Positions 60,306 through 64,000 of a DNA stretch of 64,000 nt are shown here, one piece after another. Numbering within the stretch: position 1 is the first letter of the stretch; every line of letters starts with the position of its first letter. The notes below the pieces were generated by a model. That model did not search any database. It was not told the origin of the DNA and worked only from the letters and a program-made list of their open reading frames with translations. The stretch comes from Epiperipatus broadwayi (taxonomy: Eukaryota; Onychophora; Udeonychophora; Euonychophora; Peripatidae). The position numbers and the translations under genes were made by a program. The stretch spans positions 1,426,001 through 1,490,000 of the forward strand of contig JAQFVV010000158.1 in NCBI GenBank assembly GCA_028023455.1, written 5' to 3'.

Positions 60306-60323
60306 TGGGGGCCAGTCCGGGAT
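60306..60323 (+). promoter_or_regulatory. Primer-binding site, tRNA-Pro-like
   Basis: TGGGGGCCAGTCCGGGAT would pair with the 3' end of a tRNA. It differs at two positions from the proline-tRNA primer site familiar from retroviruses (TGGGGGCTCGTCCGGGAT). It starts four bases after the inferred LTR end and about 750 bases before gag. Confidence 0.7.
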
Positions 60324-61074
60324 CTTGTCACATTCAGAAAAAAAAAAAAAAAGCAGATTGAATTAAATTATAGCGCCCTGAGTAAAATAGATATACACAT
60401 ATGTGATCTATACAGCGAGGTTAAATAAAGTCAAACAATCGGAAAACCGAATTTAGACTGAGAAATATTTTATAAAAAAAAAAAAAAAAGGGAAAAAAGG
60501 GAAGAAAGAAAAGTTTTTTTTTAAATAAAGAAAAAAAAAAAACAAAACAAAGGGGTTTTGTTCAAGTTAAGAATTTATATGTGTTGTTATAAAAATATAT
60601 ATATAAAAACGACAAAATAGTGTTAAAAGAAAAAAGTGTTAAAATAAGGATTAGACGGCATAACCGTATATATGTAGTTATATAGTAGTTGTAAAGACAG
60701 TAGAATAGACCTAAGGTTTAGATAAGAATATAGAATAATAATAAAAGATCGCTTGGTGAGAGAGGGAAAGTGGAGCAAAAGACAACTGAATTTTATAAAA
60801 AGAGAGAAAGAGACGGGGTAAAATTTTCTAGGCACGATCTACATTATATAAATAAATAAAATCAAGAGAGGGAAAAGATTTTATTGTTTGAATAATAAAA
60901 GCTTGTGAGTTTAAGGGGATCTTTAAAGCAGCATAAACAAGTGAGTTAATGGATGAGGACGGGGCAGGCCAGCAAACGTACCTAATATGAAATAGAGTTG
61001 ATAAACAGTATTGCATTTAATAATAATTGGGAGAAAATAATTACTTAGTAAGTGATAATATTTATTTAGAGTCA
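60324..61074 (+). other. Retrotransposon leader between primer site and gag
   Basis: Untranslated leader of about 750 bases, purine-rich with A homopolymers. In-frame stops TAA TAA at 61021-61026 close the gag frame just before its first ATG. Short minus-strand frames here are shadows. Confidence 0.6.
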
Positions 61075-64000
61075 ATGCAAACGAGGTCGAAAGCAAAAAT
61101 GGACGATCAACTTGCAACCACGAAAAGTACCAGTGAAGAACAAACGGAATTATCCGGAGAAACAGATAGGGAAAGAGAAATAGAAACCAGTAGTGGAAAT
61201 GAAATTGAAATTAATGATGATAAACAAGAGCCGAAAGTTAGTATAGAAATTTATAATTTAATGAAAATGATGGAGAAAATGGGGGAGGATCAACGGCAGT
61301 TTATAAAGGAGATAAGGGAAAGAGATGAGCAGAGAGATGAAATAAATAAGAAAATGATAGAAGATCAGCAAAGGTTTATGAAAGAATTAAAGGAAGACAA
61401 TAAAAAGATGATAGACGAGTGGCAAAAACAGTTGGTTGACAAATTTGACATAAAAAATGAAGAGTTAAGTAAAAGGGTTGAAGAAACCTCAAATCAGATT
61501 TTTGTCACGAATGAAAGGTTAAACGGACAGGCTGAGTTACTCGAAAACTTAGAGCAGAGACTCACTGGAGAAGTAAATAATTTAGAACAAGAGGTTGTGA
61601 TGAAAGTAGAGGGAAGGATGGCACATTTTGAGGATAAAATAGAAACTGTGTGTCGAGAAGTAGAAGAGGTTAAAAATATGAGAGGGACAAGTTGGCGGGA
61701 TAGCAGGTGCAATAACGTAATAACGATAAATCAATTTTTGAAAATTCGAGTTTTTTCGGGTCACATGGGAGAAAACCCCATAGAACACCTGGGTAGCCTT
61801 GAAAGGTACGGCACATTGAATGGATTGGATGAAGAAGCCATGATTGCCATCGCATGCAGTCACCTACAGAATGCTTCACAGGAATGGTGGGACTCGTTGT
61901 TTGAAAAACCAACAACATTTGAGGATTATAAGACAGCTTTGCTCACCAGTTACTGGAGCGAAGAGCACCAGGAAAACATTCTACACCAGATATCACAAGA
62001 CAGGTGGAGACCGGGAGAGCCGTTCGCTCCATTTTTACGTCGACAGGTGGCAAAGCTAAGGACAATCACGACATCCCCGCTTTCAGAACGTCAGATTACG
62101 CGGATAGTCAGACGAAACTTACCAGAAGACATTGCCCAAATACTGATATGTAATGAAACAGTCGAACAGATGGCACGAGTATTGACATCATTGGATAACA
62201 GTCAAAACCGAGCAGAACAAGACAGGGAATGTCATCAAATGCAGGTGGCAAACATAGGATACAAGGATACGGAGGAAATGTTGGAGATAGCACCGCAGAT
62301 ATGTCCAAAGGTAGCAATAAAAATTGATGGAGTCAGGGCCAAAGCGTTGCTAGATTCAGGAAGCCAGATTTCTGTGATGTCTCAGGAAATGTTTGGCATA
62401 TTAAAGGGCAGTTCTCTCGAGCTCAAAACACTGCCATTAAAATCAGTTCAGGTGCTTGTGGCGAATGGGAAGAAAGTAAGACTTGCATCACAACAGGTAT
62501 ATGTGAGGATAGAGTTAGCAGGAGGAGAATATGACCATGTATTAGTGGTCTTAGAGGGCTTGATCCACGATATTATCTTGGGTTCTGATTTTATGCACAA
62601 AACCGGTTGCGTGATAAACTACAAACAGGGCTGGGCCGAAATTAATGGAACTACATTGAATTTTACAAAGCAAGTGAAAGATGATAGGAGGAACGATCAT
62701 GAAGAGGGTCTGGTCCAGAACGCCATGATGGAAATAGAATGGGAAAAAATAGTAGGAGAATCCACCTTAGTGGATAATGACCAAAGGAACAGGTTGGGAA
62801 GGATACTAGAAAGATATAACACGGTATTTTCGGAAGTGCCTGGGGTAATTCAAGGATATGAACACAGGATCAAACTTGTGGAAAACCAGCCATATCGGGC
62901 CCGTGCCTACCCTATACCATACCAGTACAGACAGGAAGTTGAGAAACAGATAGACCAAATGCTCAAATGGGGTGTTATTTCTAAATGTTCATCCTCATTT
63001 AATAATCCTATCGTGACTGTGAAAAAGGCAGATGGGTCAATCCGTCTGTGTTTGGATGCTCGGCATCTAAATAAGATAACAGTTCCGGATATTAACGCAC
63101 CACCGCCAATCAGTGAATTACTCACCAGATTCAAAGGGAAAGGGGTATTTTCTACATTTGATCTAACAGCCAGCTACTGGCAAATCAGACTCCACCCCAA
63201 AGATCGAAAGTACACTGCGTTTAGATATGATGGACGAGCATACCAGTTCAACCGGATTCCATTCGGATTAAGAAATAGCGGAGCCGGACTGGTACGGTGT
63301 TTGGACCAGGTATTGGAGGACAAGATAAAGAGCTTTGCAGTGATATATGTGGACGACATTGTGGTCGCGTCAGAGAGCATGGAGGAACATTTTGGACATG
63401 TGGAAAGCTTCCTACAAGAATGTCAAAACAAGGGTATAAAAATTAATTTAAACAAGAGTCATGTAATGACATCAGAGGTCAAATTCCTGGGTCATATTAT
63501 CAGCGGAAAGGGCGTGATACCAAACCCCGAGAAAATCAGAGCAATCCAGGAATTCCCCACTCCTAGGAACAGAAAACATATTAAATCTTTCTTGGGATTG
63601 TGCAATTTCTATAATCGATTTTATAAAGGATTCTCCATGGACATGGGGCCATTACTTCAGTTGCTGAGGAAGGAAACAGCGTGGACATGGGATGAACAGC
63701 AGGAGTGTAGCTTTAACAAGGTAAAGGCAGGCTTCTTAGAGACGGTCATGTTGGCATATCCAGATTTCAGCAAGACATTTTTTGTGCAAACTGACAGTAG
63801 CGGGTTCGGCTTGGGAGCCACGATGTTCCAGATACAGGAAGGTCAGCACAGGGTATTAGGATTTATTAGTCGTTTACTGAGAGGCCCAGAACTCAATTAT
63901 ACGGTTACCGAGAAGGAGGCCCTCGCTGTGGTATGGGCATTTAAGAAGTTCAGGCAGTACTTAATAGGATCAGAAGTCATAGTGCTAACTGACCATAGAA
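61075..64000 (+). CDS. Ty3/gypsy gag-pol polyprotein, intact, runs off window end
   Basis: One open frame of 975 codons with no stop or shift. The first ATG after two in-frame stops is at 61075. Residues 1-205 are highly charged and coiled-coil-like. A Ty3-type capsid follows (FSG at 227-229, EHL at 237-239, EWW at 270-272). No Cys-Cys-His-Cys zinc knuckle lies between capsid and protease (the few Cys, 359, 386 and 410, do not fit). The aspartic protease has 'LLDSGSQIS' (Asp427) and 'IILGSDFM' (500-507). The reverse transcriptase has Asp696 in 'FDLTASYWQI' and YVDD at 758-761. RNase H starts with Asp907 in 'QTDSSG', Glu948 in 'TEKEALAV' and Asp973 in 'LTDHR'. The integrase would follow outside. 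Gag and pol share one frame, so no programmed frameshift is needed. Probably recently active. Confidence 0.93.
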   Translation, partial: MQTRSKAKMDDQLATTKSTSEEQTELSGETDREREIETSSGNEIEINDDKQEPKVSIEIYNLMKMMEKMGEDQRQFIKEIRERDEQRDEINKKMIEDQQRFMKELKEDNKKMIDEWQKQLVDKFDIKNEELSKRVEETSNQIFVTNERLNGQAELLENLEQRLTGEVNNLEQEVVMKVEGRMAHFEDKIETVCREVEEVKNMRGTSWRDSRCNNVITINQFLKIRVFSGHMGENPIEHLGSLERYGTLNGLDEEAMIAIACSHLQNASQEWWDSLFEKPTTFEDYKTALLTSYWSEEHQENILHQISQDRWRPGEPFAPFLRRQVAKLRTITTSPLSERQITRIVRRNLPEDIAQILICNETVEQMARVLTSLDNSQNRAEQDRECHQMQVANIGYKDTEEMLEIAPQICPKVAIKIDGVRAKALLDSGSQISVMSQEMFGILKGSSLELKTLPLKSVQVLVANGKKVRLASQQVYVRIELAGGEYDHVLVVLEGLIHDIILGSDFMHKTGCVINYKQGWAEINGTTLNFTKQVKDDRRNDHEEGLVQNAMMEIEWEKIVGESTLVDNDQRNRLGRILERYNTVFSEVPGVIQGYEHRIKLVENQPYRARAYPIPYQYRQEVEKQIDQMLKWGVISKCSSSFNNPIVTVKKADGSIRLCLDARHLNKITVPDINAPPPISELLTRFKGKGVFSTFDLTASYWQIRLHPKDRKYTAFRYDGRAYQFNRIPFGLRNSGAGLVRCLDQVLEDKIKSFAVIYVDDIVVASESMEEHFGHVESFLQECQNKGIKINLNKSHVMTSEVKFLGHIISGKGVIPNPEKIRAIQEFPTPRNRKHIKSFLGLCNFYNRFYKGFSMDMGPLLQLLRKETAWTWDEQQECSFNKVKAGFLETVMLAYPDFSKTFFVQTDSSGFGLGATMFQIQEGQHRVLGFISRLLRGPELNYTVTEKEALAVVWAFKKFRQYLIGSEVIVLTDHR

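Noticed and set aside
60623-63380. Several minus-strand frames of 60-93 codons
   Set aside because: They lie antisense to the gypsy leader and its intact gag-pol frame, and show no family motifs.
1-64000. CRISPR arrays, operons, ribosome binding sites or other bacterial features
   Set aside because: Spliced exons and eukaryotic transposons show this is nuclear animal DNA; no regular repeat-spacer array was seen.
1-64000. Assignment to a cephalopod on the basis of AT-rich, repeat-laden DNA
   Set aside because: I did not find the abundant tRNA-derived SINE that I would expect in such a genome, and none of the protein remnants is species-diagnostic.

Overview
The window is AT-rich (roughly three quarters A+T by eye) nuclear DNA from an animal, probably an invertebrate. 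The evidence is spliced exons with GT..AG borders, one conserved host gene, and several families of metazoan transposable elements. A degenerate CCCTAA tract at 57489-57580 resembles the TTAGGG telomere repeat of many non-insect animals. It is weak evidence because it sits inside a transposon. I cannot name the species.

Host genes. The first 21 kb carries the 3' end of a plus-strand gene for the ESCRT-disassembly ATPase VPS4. Two coding exons (9804-9944 and 18252-18353) are separated by an intron of about 8.3 kb, and more than 9.8 kb of upstream intron fills the left of the window. They encode the conserved C-terminus ending [11 protein letters not shown], followed by a long AT-rich 3' UTR. 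A second possible host feature is a short exon at 52115-52160 encoding a signal-peptide-like N-terminus followed by a phase-1 splice donor.

Mobile elements dominate the rest. One RTE-type LINE family (apurinic-type endonuclease plus reverse transcriptase, short TGA-repeat tail) has five copies: 3205-5580 (minus), 23925-26040 (minus), 34311-35252 (plus), 47828-50791 (plus, best preserved) and 53600-56710 (minus). Two older LINE remnants of other lineages lie at 720-2690 and 5889-8560. Penelope-like elements with GIY-YIG endonuclease remnants lie at 42940-44400 (minus) and 35255-36140 (plus). DNA transposons include a dead mariner (12036-13302), a 145-bp TA-flanked MITE (32341-32485), a 1.2-kb element with an 8-bp target duplication that holds the telomere-like tract (56733-57967), and a doubtful ISXO2/Merlin-like transposase relic (33430-33990). 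A SINE-like family that forms inverted dimers occurs at 3581-3899, 13637-13832 and 24509-24870. A 0.4-0.46-kb family forms short tandem arrays at about 4790-5440 and 46611-47610.

The right edge holds the best candidate for a recently active element: a Ty3/gypsy retrotransposon with a primer-binding site at 60306-60323 and one uninterrupted gag-pol frame from 61075 to the window end (975 codons). It runs through capsid, protease, reverse transcriptase and the start of RNase H. Its 3' part and 3' LTR lie outside the window.

The nested insertions give a relative history. The RTE copies are older than the SINE-like and tandem-repeat insertions that interrupt them, and the gypsy element, with no lesion seen, is probably the youngest.
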